Shown here: positions 43,023 to 50,837 of the stretch, one piece after another
Numbering within the stretch: position 1 is the stretch's first letter
Layout of the letters: the number at the start of each line of letters is the position of its first letter
From: Streptomyces sp. NBC_01476
GTDB lineage: Bacteria; Actinomycetota; Actinomycetes; Streptomycetales; Streptomycetaceae
DNA: 64,000 nt
Assembly: GCF_036227265.1 (NCBI RefSeq)
Contig: NZ_CP109446.1
Location: 5,524,001 to 5,588,000, forward strand
Reading direction: 5' to 3'
Notes under the pieces: model-generated
The model's database searches: none
Seen by the model: only the letters and a program-made list of their open reading frames with translations
What the model was told of the DNA's origin: nothing
Translations under genes and position numbers: made by a program

Positions 43023-43502
43023 GTGACCGGAGCGAACGGCGAGCCGCCGGGCGGCGAGCGGGACGGCGCCACGCAGGCGCTGGAGCGCGAGTTGTCCGTG
43101 CTCTTCCGGCGGGCGCGGGCCGCCTCCGGGGAACTGGCACGGGCGGTCCACCCGGAGCTGGAACCGGCCGCGTACGGGCTGCTGGTACGGCTGGAGGAGG
43201 TGGAGCCGGAGCGGGCCACCGACCTTGCCTCGTACTTCGGGGTGGGCAAGGCCACGATGAGCCGGCAGCTGCGCGGGCTGGAGGAACTCGGCCTGGTCGC
43301 CAGGGAACCGGACCCCGCGGACGGCCGTGCGTGGCTCGTCCGCCTCACCGACGAGGGCCGCGCCCGCTTCTCCCGGGTCCGCACCGCCCGCCGCGAACGG
43401 TACCTGCGGCAGCTCGCCGCCTGGGACCAGTCCGAGATCGCCGAACTCTCCCGGCTGCTGCACGGCCTGAACGAGCTTCAGTTCGGCGAGAACGGCACCT
43501 GA
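43023..43502 (+). CDS. MarR-family transcriptional regulator
   Basis: 159 residues with the MarR winged helix: ERATDLASYFGVGKATMSRQ, LRGLEELGLVAREPDPADGR, AWLVRLTDEGRARF. The GTG at 43023 follows GGGGAG. It is divergent from the GH25 lysozyme gene and convergent with a PP2C-like gene, so autoregulation and control of the lysozyme are possible but not shown. Ligand unknown. Confidence 0.9.
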   Translation: MTGANGEPPGGERDGATQALERELSVLFRRARAASGELARAVHPELEPAAYGLLVRLEEVEPERATDLASYFGVGKATMSRQLRGLEELGLVAREPDPADGRAWLVRLTDEGRARFSRVRTARRERYLRQLAAWDQSEIAELSRLLHGLNELQFGENGT

Positions 43503-43559
43503 CGGATTCCTGAGCGGCGCCGGCGGCAGCCCCCGACACCGTGGCCCGCCTCGGCGCTT

Positions 43560-43691
43560 GAGACCGGCCCTCGAACCGGCCCTCGAACCGGCCCTCGAAC
43601 CGGCCCTCGAACCGGCCCTCGAACCGGCCCTCGAACCGGCCCTCGAACCGGCCCTCGAACCGGCCCTCGAACCGGCCCTCGAACCGGCCCT
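43560..43691. repeat. Eleven-unit 12-bp tandem array
   Basis: Eleven almost perfect copies of GAACCGGCCCTC in a row; only the first (AGACCGG...) and last units vary. It lies in the 218-bp gap between the convergent MarR and PP2C genes. Because 12 is a multiple of three, the array is open in several frames ((EPAL)n on +, (RFEG)n on -), which creates false genes. It is non-coding by context and likely prone to length change. Confidence 0.92.
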
Positions 43692-43720
43692 GAGAACGGC
43701 GCAGGCCCGCCCGCACCCCG

Positions 43721-44491
43721 TCAGAACTCCACCAGCACCGCCGTCGCGTCGTCGTACGGCTTCCCGCGCGGCACCGCCGTGCCGGCCGGATCGGCGTTCT
43801 CCTGCGCCCGTACCCGGCTGATCAGCGCCTGCGGACCCGCCTTGCGGAGCAGGGCGAAGGCGGACGACCAGTCGTCGGACCCGAAGACCTCCACCCCGCG
43901 GGCCGCGCCGTCGGTGAGCGCGGCCAGCGCCCGCACCCGCGCCGCCGGGGTCCGGCCGGTCACCGCGCGGGCCGCCACCGCGGGGTTGGCGGCCGCGGTG
44001 AAGAAACCGCCCTCCAGATTCCGCAGCGGTCCCACCCGGACGCCCGCCGCCCGCAGCCGGTCGATCCGGTCGTCAAGCACCGGCGTCACGGTGCCGTCCG
44101 GCGCCTCCAGCAGCAGCGCCGAGTCCGAGAGCACCAGGTGCTCCAGCTCCGTCCCGTCCCACCTGGCCAGCACCACGGTCGCCTGCGGAGTGAGCGGGTG
44201 AGAAAGATCACAAGTGTCCCGATGGGCCTCGGCGGTACGGGAGATGGCCGCCGACAGGCATCCGGTCAGGGCCGTCTCCGGCCGGGAGACGGCGAGTTCG
44301 AGCAGCGCCCCGCCCAGCCGGGCGGTGAACCACGGGACCGAGTGGACGCACGCCCCGTTGTCCGGCGGGGGCGTCACGCCGTCCAGCAGGACCACCGCGC
44401 CGCCCCGTCCGGCGGCGGGCAGCGCCACCGCCACGAAGTCCTCGTTGGGCACCTCGGGCCTGCCGGCCTCGCTCGCCGTCTCGATCCGCAT
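43721..44491 (-). CDS. PP2C-like serine/threonine phosphatase domain protein
   Basis: 256 residues with PP2C-family segments: MRIETASEAGRPEVPNEDF at the N-terminus, VVLLDGVTPP in place of the classical DGxGG metal motif, LTPQATVVLARWDG, and YDDATAVLVEF near the end (DD metal site). The DGVT variant suggests altered metal binding, so it may be a weak or inactive phosphatase. The ATG at 44491 starts the domain directly. It is divergent from the conservon, with a dre-like palindrome in the gap. Target unknown. Confidence 0.82.
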   Translation of the reverse strand: MRIETASEAGRPEVPNEDFVAVALPAAGRGGAVVLLDGVTPPPDNGACVHSVPWFTARLGGALLELAVSRPETALTGCLSAAISRTAEAHRDTCDLSHPLTPQATVVLARWDGTELEHLVLSDSALLLEAPDGTVTPVLDDRIDRLRAAGVRVGPLRNLEGGFFTAAANPAVAARAVTGRTPAARVRALAALTDGAARGVEVFGSDDWSSAFALLRKAGPQALISRVRAQENADPAGTAVPRGKPYDDATAVLVEF

Positions 44492-44880
44492 GCGCCCCAG
44501 TCTGCCGGACCCCGGGGAAACCGCGGGAGGCGGGGAACTCGCGGTAAGGCACCGCCGAGCTGCACACTTGGTCCGGACCACAAGATCAACAAGGCTGCGC
44601 GCGCGCATCCTGCCAAAGCCCGGCCCCCGGCGCCAGACGCAGGTTGCCGGGGCCGGCTTGCCCGCCCGGTGCCGGACTTGTCCGTCAACTCACCTGTGCG
44701 ATTCACTCGTTCGGGTGTCCGAGGGGGGGACGTCTGGCCCCCTCCCCGGCAGGGCTGCAAGGGTCGGAAGGACTTCTGCATATTCCCGGGGGAACCCCGG
44801 GCCCGGGCGATACGTGATTGCGAGCACCGACATTGCGTGAAGGACGTCACCCGCGACGCGAGGGGCGGGTCAGGCGGCGC
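44492..44880. other. Divergent promoter region, PP2C / conservon
   Basis: 389 bp between the PP2C and cvnA starts. It holds a dre-like palindrome (44567-44582) and otherwise GC-rich sequence with no supported gene. In-frame codons before cvnA (TTG 44818 and 44833) could extend CvnA by up to 21 basic residues. Confidence 0.5.
44567..44582. promoter_or_regulatory. dre-like palindrome upstream of PP2C gene and conservon
   Basis: Contains the perfect 12-bp palindrome TGGTCCGGACCA (44569-44580), which agrees with 10 of 12 bases of the dre core TGGTCTAGACCA; 11 of 16 over the full motif. It lies 76 bp upstream of the PP2C start and about 300 bp upstream of cvnA. DasR binding is inferred and moderately uncertain because the central TA is replaced by CG. 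Confidence 0.45.
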
Positions 44881-47800
44881 ATGCTCGCCGCCCTGCTCGT
44901 CAGTGGCGCCGCGCTCCTTGCTGCCGCCACCCCCGGGGTGGCCCTCGCCGGGCACGATCTCTCCGCCGCCCAGGACCGGGCGGACACCGCCCGGCTGGCC
45001 GCGCGTACCGCCGTGCTGGCGCACGACCTGGCCGACGAGCGGGACCACGCCGCCCTCGGCACCGCGGATTCCCTGCCCAAGGGCCAGTTGGCCACCGACA
45101 GGACCCGCACCGACCGCCAGGCGAAGGACGTCCTGCGCGACGCCCCCGCCGCGGTCCGCACCGCGCTGGCCGGGCTGCCGGCCGTGCGCGGCACCGCCGA
45201 CGCGGGCAAAGGCGGCCCGCAGGCCGTCGTCGCCGCCTACCAGCCGCTGATCGACGCGCTCGGGCGGCTCTCCGGCCCGGTCACCGCGCCGCTCGGCCGG
45301 GCGGTGGACGCCGCCGCCCGGCAGCGCGGGCTGCTGGTCGCCGCGCTCGCGGCCGGCGGCGGTCAGCGCGGCCCGGTCGCCGCCGCACAGGCCGCGCACC
45401 TCCAGGAACAGGCCGCGCTCGCCGACTTCCGGGCCGCCGCGCCCGCCGGGCTGCGCAGCCGCTACGACCAGACGGTGACCGGGGCCGACGTCAGCCAGGC
45501 TGACCGGGACCTCGCCGAACTCCTCGACGGACCCGAACTCACCCGCGCCGACCGCGATGTGCGGGGCGCCTCCGCCACCGACGCGTCACTCACCGCCCGG
45601 TTGGCCCTGATGCGCAGCGTGGAGGCGTCAGCAGCCACCGATGACGCCCGGCAGGCCGCCCACCACCGCGACCACCAGGTCACCGTCCTCGAACTGCGCA
45701 TCGCGCTGGCCGCGTTGTGCCTGATCCTGCTCGTCGGTGTGCTGGTCACCGTCTTCCGCAGCGTGACCCGGCCGCTGGCCGCCCTGCACCAGTGGTCGCG
45801 CGCCGACGCCGAGAGCGGCCAGGGCGCGAAGGTGATCGGCGGCGACGAGTTCGCCGCGGTCGCCCGCCGGGTCAACGCGCTCACCCACGAGGCGCAGGCG
45901 CTGCGCAACCGGGTCCACGAGCTCACCGCCGAGCGCAACTCCCTGTCCGGCGCGCACAACAACCTCATCGCCGAGCGCGAGGGACTGCTGCGGATCAGGG
46001 ACGACCTGCTGCGCAGCCGCGAGGAGCTGGCCGGCAAGCTCGCCGAGGCCGGCGCCCGCAACGCCGCCCAGGTCACCTACGTCAACCTCGGGCTGCGCAC
46101 GCTCGGCCTGGTGGAGCGCCAACTCGCCCTGATCGAGGAGCTGGAGGACCGCGAGCAGGAGCCGGAGCGGCTCGACCACCTCTTCAAGCTGGACCACCTC
46201 GCCACCCGGATGCGGCGCAACAGCGAGAATCTGCTGGTGCTCTCCGGTACCGAGCACAGCCACGGCGCCACCGCCCGGCCGGTCGCGCTGATCGACGTGG
46301 CGCGGGCCGCGATCTCCGAGATCGAGCGGTACGAACGGGTACGCATCGAGTCGATGCCCGACGCCCGGGTGGCCGGCCGCGCGGCGGACGACGTCAGCCA
46401 CCTGATCGCCGAACTCCTCGACAACGCGGCCGGGTTCTCCGCGCCGAACGCGCCGGTACGGCTGTCCGGCTGGCTGATGGAAACCGGCGAGGTGATGCTC
46501 TCGGTCGAGGACTCCGGCATCGGGGTGCCCGACGAACGCCTCGACGACCTCAACGAGTTGCTCGCCGACCCCGATCCGGCGCCGCCGGGCGCGGCGGCCG
46601 GCATGGGCCTGTACGTGGTGGCCCGCCTTGCCCACCGGCACGGCGTGCGCACCCAGTTGCGCCCGCACGCGGGCGGCGGCACCACCGCCGTCGTGGTGCT
46701 GCCGCAGCTGCTGCTCCCGGCGATCGACCCGCACGAGGCGCCGGGCACCCCGATCGAGGCGGCGCTGGCCGGCGCCCGCCTCACCGGCCCCTCCCGCCGA
46801 ACCCCGGCGGCACCGGTCCCGGCGGCGTCCGGCCTCCCGCCCGAGCCCGCCCGGGACCCGGCTCCGGCGGCAGCGGACCCGGAGCGCGGTCCGGACCCGG
46901 CGGCGCCGCACGCGGCCCAGGGGCAGGACGCAGCGGCGCCGGCTGCGGCGCTGGATGCGGTTCAGGACCGGGACGCAAGGGTGCCGACTGCGGCGCCGTC
47001 TCCGGGGCTGCTGCCGCCGGGTACGGAGCCGATGGCGCCGCATGCGGGCCGTACTCCGGAGCCAGCGCATGCGGTCCAGGGGCCTGAGCCGGTGGTGCCC
47101 TCCGTCGTCCGTGGTCCGGAGGCGGTGCGGGGGCCTGAGTCCGGCGCGCCGGCAGCGCCGCACGGGCAGGAGCCGCCCGCTCAGGGGTCGGCCGCGGAAG
47201 AGCCGGCCGCCCAGCAGGGGCCCGCCGTGCAGCCGTTGCCGACGCGGGTGCCCGCGCCGGCGCCGGCGGCCGGCGGTGTCCCGCCGGTCCGGGCCGTACC
47301 GTACGCCGGAGGGGTACCGGCCGCGCGGGCCGTGCCGCCCGCCGAGGCCGTGCCGCCCGCGCATGCGGTGCGGCACGACCGGGCCGGGGAGGACGAGGCC
47401 GCGCCCGGAGCGGACGGGGTCACCGCCATGGGCCTGCCGCAGCGGGTGCCGAGGACCACGGGGCTCGGCGACACGCTGGTCCACGAGGAGCGGCGGCCAC
47501 GCGGCGGCCCGGTGGACGCCGCCGAACTCCGGCGCAAGCTGGGCGGCCTGCAGCGGGGACTGCACGCCGGCCGGCGCGACGCGGAACAGGAGCACAGCTC
47601 CGGCACCGGCCCGATGTCCGGGCTGTCCGGCGCTGCCGCCGAGCCGCCCGCACCGCCACGGCAGGGCCCGCCCCGCCATGCGGCCCGCACCGACGACGCA
47701 CCGGCCGTTCCGGCGCAGTCGCGCGCGACCGCCGTACCGGACGGACCGCGAACCGGCGTGGGGACGCCGGACGCCGCCGCGGCCCCAGGGGACACGGGGC

Positions 47801-47895
47801 ACGCGCAGGCGCCGCGGGCACAGAGCAGCACTCAGGGGGACGCAGGGGAAGCAGACGCAGGCCCAGCAGAAACCGCCGAGGAGGCGACCCGTTGA
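44881..47895 (+). CDS. cvnA: CvnA, conservon sensor-like histidine kinase
   Basis: About 1004 residues. The N-terminal helix (MLAALLVSGAALLAAATPGV), a large extracellular Ala-rich helical domain (~30-260) and a second helix (LRIALAALCLILLVGVLVTV) give a receptor layout. A coiled coil follows (LRNRVHELTAERNSLSGAHN). The HATPase domain has LIAELLDNAAGFSAPNAP and VEDSGIGVPDERLDD but no clear phospho-acceptor box, as in CvnA/nitrate-sensor types. The last ~400 residues are disordered Pro/Ala-rich. The ATG at 44881 is preferred. First gene of the conservon, a membrane complex resembling eukaryotic G-protein signalling. The stop overlaps cvnB. Confidence 0.9.
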   Translation: MLAALLVSGAALLAAATPGVALAGHDLSAAQDRADTARLAARTAVLAHDLADERDHAALGTADSLPKGQLATDRTRTDRQAKDVLRDAPAAVRTALAGLPAVRGTADAGKGGPQAVVAAYQPLIDALGRLSGPVTAPLGRAVDAAARQRGLLVAALAAGGGQRGPVAAAQAAHLQEQAALADFRAAAPAGLRSRYDQTVTGADVSQADRDLAELLDGPELTRADRDVRGASATDASLTARLALMRSVEASAATDDARQAAHHRDHQVTVLELRIALAALCLILLVGVLVTVFRSVTRPLAALHQWSRADAESGQGAKVIGGDEFAAVARRVNALTHEAQALRNRVHELTAERNSLSGAHNNLIAEREGLLRIRDDLLRSREELAGKLAEAGARNAAQVTYVNLGLRTLGLVERQLALIEELEDREQEPERLDHLFKLDHLATRMRRNSENLLVLSGTEHSHGATARPVALIDVARAAISEIERYERVRIESMPDARVAGRAADDVSHLIAELLDNAAGFSAPNAPVRLSGWLMETGEVMLSVEDSGIGVPDERLDDLNELLADPDPAPPGAAAGMGLYVVARLAHRHGVRTQLRPHAGGGTTAVVVLPQLLLPAIDPHEAPGTPIEAALAGARLTGPSRRTPAAPVPAASGLPPEPARDPAPAAADPERGPDPAAPHAAQGQDAAAPAAALDAVQDRDARVPTAAPSPGLLPPGTEPMAPHAGRTPEPAHAVQGPEPVVPSVVRGPEAVRGPESGAPAAPHGQEPPAQGSAAEEPAAQQGPAVQPLPTRVPAPAPAAGGVPPVRAVPYAGGVPAARAVPPAEAVPPAHAVRHDRAGEDEAAPGADGVTAMGLPQRVPRTTGLGDTLVHEERRPRGGPVDAAELRRKLGGLQRGLHAGRRDAEQEHSSGTGPMSGLSGAAAEPPAPPRQGPPRHAARTDDAPAVPAQSRATAVPDGPRTGVGTPDAAAAPGDTGHAQAPRAQSSTQGDAGEADAGPAETAEEATR

Positions 47896-48494
47896 ACGCG
47901 GTCCGCACGTACAGCAGCGATACCAGCGACACCAGCAACACCACCGATGCCGCCCCGACCGGCGCGGCAGCGGGCGCGGCCACCGGCGCGGCCAGAAGCA
48001 CAGGCGGCACCGGCCAGTTGAGCCACGAAGCCCGCAACATCCAGTGGCTGCTGCAGAACTTCGTGGAGGAGGTGCCCGGCGTCCACTCGGTGGCCGTGGT
48101 CTCCTCCGACGGCCTGCTGCTGCTCACCTCGCACACCGAGGACGCCCCGATCACCCGCACCGTCCCGGAACAGGGCAGGGGCGGCCCGGCCCGGGCCGCC
48201 GACAACGGCCGGATGGACCTGGCCGCGGTCGTCTCCGGCCTGGCCAGCCTCACCGCGGGCGCCGCCCGGCTGATGGACGGCGGCCCGGTACGGCAGACCA
48301 CCGTCGCCATGGAGGACGGCATGCTCCTGGTCACCTCCATCAGTGACGGCTCCCTGCTGGGGGTGCACGCCACCGCCGACTGCGACATCACGGTGATCGG
48401 TTACCACATGGCACTCTTCGTCGGCCGGGTCGGCCATGTGCTGACCCCCGCCCTGCGCACCGAGTTGCGCCAGGCCCTGGGGAGCGCCGGCTGA
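47892..48494 (+). CDS. cvnB: CvnB, roadblock/LC7-domain protein
   Basis: 200 residues. A Thr/Ala-rich tail (~45) precedes the roadblock/LC7 fold: LSHEARNIQWLLQNFVEEVP, VHSVAVVSSDGLLLLTSHT, MDLAAVVSGLASLTAGAARL and ISDGSLLGVHATADCDITVI. These proteins regulate the conservon GTPase, analogous to MglB or dynein light chains. The start is an unusual TTG at 47892 overlapping the cvnA stop as TTGA. It is supported by GAGGAGG seven bases upstream and by conserved operon coupling. Confidence 0.9.
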   Translation: MNAVRTYSSDTSDTSNTTDAAPTGAAAGAATGAARSTGGTGQLSHEARNIQWLLQNFVEEVPGVHSVAVVSSDGLLLLTSHTEDAPITRTVPEQGRGGPARAADNGRMDLAAVVSGLASLTAGAARLMDGGPVRQTTVAMEDGMLLVTSISDGSLLGVHATADCDITVIGYHMALFVGRVGHVLTPALRTELRQALGSAG

Positions 48495-48886
48495 TGGCTG
48501 CCCTGCCCCACCGCGGAGCCGACCGCCGCACCTCCAGGGTCCGGCCGTACGCTCTCACCGGCGGCCGTACGCAGTTCGGGCACGTGCTGCTGGTCGAGAC
48601 CTTCGTGGCTACCATCGACGCTGCGGAGGAACAGCCCGCCCTCACAAGGGGCGACTGGACCGAGCGGGTCATGCCGGAGTTCCGGGCGATCGTCGAACTG
48701 TGCCGCAGGATGCGGTCGGTGGCCGAGATCTCCGCCCTGCTGCGGATGCCGCTCGGCGTCGTACGGGTCCTGATCAGCGATCTGGCGGACCAGGGAAGAA
48801 TACGCGTGTACGGCACCGGGCACGGGCCCGGCCGCCCCGACCGCGCACTGCTCGAAAGGGTGCTCAGTGGACTTCGCAGGCTTTGA
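48494..48886 (+). CDS. cvnC: CvnC, DUF742 protein
   Basis: 130 residues of the DUF742 family: VRPYALTGGRTQFGHVLLVE at the N-terminal side, then a winged-helix-like segment (IVELCRRMRSVAEISALLRM, PLGVVRVLISDLADQGRIRV). Third conservon component, thought to bridge CvnB/CvnD. The ATG overlaps the cvnB stop by one base (TGATG). Its 3' end overlaps cvnD by 20 bp. Length is normal for the family. Confidence 0.9.
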   Translation: MAALPHRGADRRTSRVRPYALTGGRTQFGHVLLVETFVATIDAAEEQPALTRGDWTERVMPEFRAIVELCRRMRSVAEISALLRMPLGVVRVLISDLADQGRIRVYGTGHGPGRPDRALLERVLSGLRRL

Positions 48887-49475
48887 CCAGCAGGAGGGCC
48901 TGCAGGACTGGCAGACCGAACGCGGTCGCGCCCCCGTCTCCACGAAGATCGTCGTGGCCGGTGGCTTCGGCGTGGGCAAGACCACCTTCGTCGGCGCTGT
49001 CTCCGAGATCACCCCGCTGACCACCGAAGCCGTGATGACGCAGGCCAGCGAGGCGCTGGACGACCTGGCCGCGACCCCGGACAAGACCACCACCACGGTG
49101 GCCATGGACTTCGGCCGCATCACCCTCGAACAGGACCTGGTGCTCTACGTCTTCGGCACGCCGGGACAGCAGCGGTTCTGGTTCATGTGGGACGACCTGG
49201 TGCGCGGCGCGATCGGCGCGGTGGTGCTCGCCGACACCCGCCGGCTCGCCGACTGCTTCCCGGCGCTGGACTACTTCGAGGGCACCGGACTGCCGTACAC
49301 CGTCGCGGTCAACCAGTTCGAGGGCACACCGGAGTACACCTCCGACGACGTCCGCGAGGCGCTGGCCGTGCCGCGGCACATCCCGGTGCTGATCATCGAC
49401 GCCCGGAAACGGTTCTCCGTGGTCGAGGCCCTGCTCGCGCTGGTCGCCCACGCGATGGACGAACAGCCGCTGTAG
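48867..49475 (+). CDS. cvnD: CvnD, conservon GTPase
   Basis: 202 residues. The small-GTPase-like P-loop is VVAGGFGVGKTTFVGAVSEI; the G3 region is LYVFGTPGQQRFWFMWDDLV (DTAGQ equivalent is GTPGQ) and the base-recognition strand is TVAVNQFEGTPEYT. Conservon GTPases switch between GTP and GDP under control of CvnB. The GTG at 48867 has AAAGGG upstream, inside cvnC (20-bp overlap). Last gene of the four-gene conservon; the monooxygenase gene follows after 98 bp. Confidence 0.92.
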   Translation: MDFAGFDQQEGLQDWQTERGRAPVSTKIVVAGGFGVGKTTFVGAVSEITPLTTEAVMTQASEALDDLAATPDKTTTTVAMDFGRITLEQDLVLYVFGTPGQQRFWFMWDDLVRGAIGAVVLADTRRLADCFPALDYFEGTGLPYTVAVNQFEGTPEYTSDDVREALAVPRHIPVLIIDARKRFSVVEALLALVAHAMDEQPL

Positions 49476-49573
49476 GCGCATCAGTTGGCCCCGGTAACGT
49501 TGTGTCACCCACCGCGATGACGACTTTTCCGTCCGCGCATCCCGATGTCCCCACTGCCAGATAGCGAGCCGCT

Positions 49574-50815
49574 GTGCGCAAGATTCTCATCGTCGGAGCC
49601 GGTCAGGCCGGGCTCCAACTCGCCCTGGGCCTGCAGTCCCAGGGTTATGACGTCACCGTCATGTCCAACCGCACCGCCGACGAGATACGCGGCGGCCGTG
49701 TCATGTCGACCCAGTGCATGTTCACCTCCGCGCTCCAGCACGAGCGTGACCTCGGTCTCAACTTCTGGGAGGACCAGGCCCCGCGCATCGAGGGCCTGGG
49801 TGTCTCGGTCTCCGCGCCGGACGCGTCCCGGCCGATCGACTGGGTGGGCCGGCTCAAGGGCTACGCCCAGTCCGTCGACCAGCGGGTGAAGATGGCCGGC
49901 TGGCTGGAGACCTTCGCCGAACGCGGGGGCAAGGTCGTCATCCACGGCGTCGCGGTCTCCGACCTGGACTACTTCGCCCGCGCCTACGACCTGGTGCTGG
50001 TCGCGGCCGGCAAGGGCGAACTGGTCTCCATGTTCGGCCGGGACGCCTCCCGTTCGCCGTACGACGCCCCGCAGCGGGCGCTCGCGGTGGCTTATGTGCA
50101 CGGGCTCGGACCGCGCCCTGAGCACCCGGACTTCCTCGCCGTGCGGTGCAATCTGGTGCCAGGGGTCGGCGAGTTGTTCGTGATGCCGACCCTGACCACC
50201 TCCGGTCCCGCCGACATCCTCTTCTGGGAGGGCATACCCGGCGGCCCGCTCGATGTCTTCCAGGGCGTCAAGGACCCCGAGGAGCACCTGCGGCTCACGC
50301 TGGAGCTGATGCGGCGGTTCACACCGTGGGAGTACGACCGGGCCACCGGGGTGGAGCTCACCGACGCGGGCGGCACGCTCTCCGGCCGGTACGCGCCGAC
50401 GGTGCGGCGGCCGGTCGGTGAACTGCCGTCCGGCGGACTGGTGCTGGGCGTCGCCGACGTGGTGGTGGCCAATGACCCGATCACCGGCCAGGGCTCCAAC
50501 AACGCGGCCCGCTGCGCCGCTTCGTACCTCGCCGACATCGTGGCCAACGGCGAGCGGCCGTTCGACCGGGAGTGGATGCGGACCACCTTCGACCACTACT
50601 GGTCGGTGGCCGCGCCCGTCACCAAGTGGACCAACGCGATGCTGTCGCCCCCGCCGGAGCACGTGCTGGGGCTGATCGGTGCGGGCGGCGCGCTCCAGCC
50701 GGTCGCCGACCGGTTCGCCAACGGCTTTGACGACCCGGCCGACTTCGAGCAGTGGTTCTTCGAGCCGGAGAAGGCGACGGCGTATCTCGCCGAGGTCTCC
50801 CAGACGGTGTCCTGA
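49574..50815 (+). CDS. Styrene monooxygenase (StyA)-type FAD-dependent oxygenase
   Basis: 413 residues. The N-terminal FAD Rossmann motif is ILIVGAGQAGLQLALGLQSQ; the body resembles the styrene/indole monooxygenase StyA family (FDCWLRPLT-like C-terminal helices; VANDPITGQGSNNAARCAAS as the FAD/substrate loop). StyA enzymes epoxidise styrene or indole using reduced FAD from a separate reductase, which is not encoded next to it. The GTG at 49574 begins the family N-terminus. It lies 98 bp after the conservon on the same strand. Some conservons carry a cytochrome P450 at this place, so an oxygenase fits the pattern. Confidence 0.85.
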   Translation: MRKILIVGAGQAGLQLALGLQSQGYDVTVMSNRTADEIRGGRVMSTQCMFTSALQHERDLGLNFWEDQAPRIEGLGVSVSAPDASRPIDWVGRLKGYAQSVDQRVKMAGWLETFAERGGKVVIHGVAVSDLDYFARAYDLVLVAAGKGELVSMFGRDASRSPYDAPQRALAVAYVHGLGPRPEHPDFLAVRCNLVPGVGELFVMPTLTTSGPADILFWEGIPGGPLDVFQGVKDPEEHLRLTLELMRRFTPWEYDRATGVELTDAGGTLSGRYAPTVRRPVGELPSGGLVLGVADVVVANDPITGQGSNNAARCAASYLADIVANGERPFDREWMRTTFDHYWSVAAPVTKWTNAMLSPPPEHVLGLIGAGGALQPVADRFANGFDDPADFEQWFFEPEKATAYLAEVSQTVS

Positions 50816-50837
50816 GGAGCGGGCCCGAGAAGCGGGC

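Noticed and set aside
43560..43691. CRISPR array
   Set aside because: Units are contiguous 12-mers without spacers, and no cas genes are present.
43345..43821. Repetitive open frames coding (EPAL)n and (RFEG)n
   Set aside because: They arise from the 12-bp tandem array, which is open in several frames; no start signal, and they overlap the ends of two real genes.
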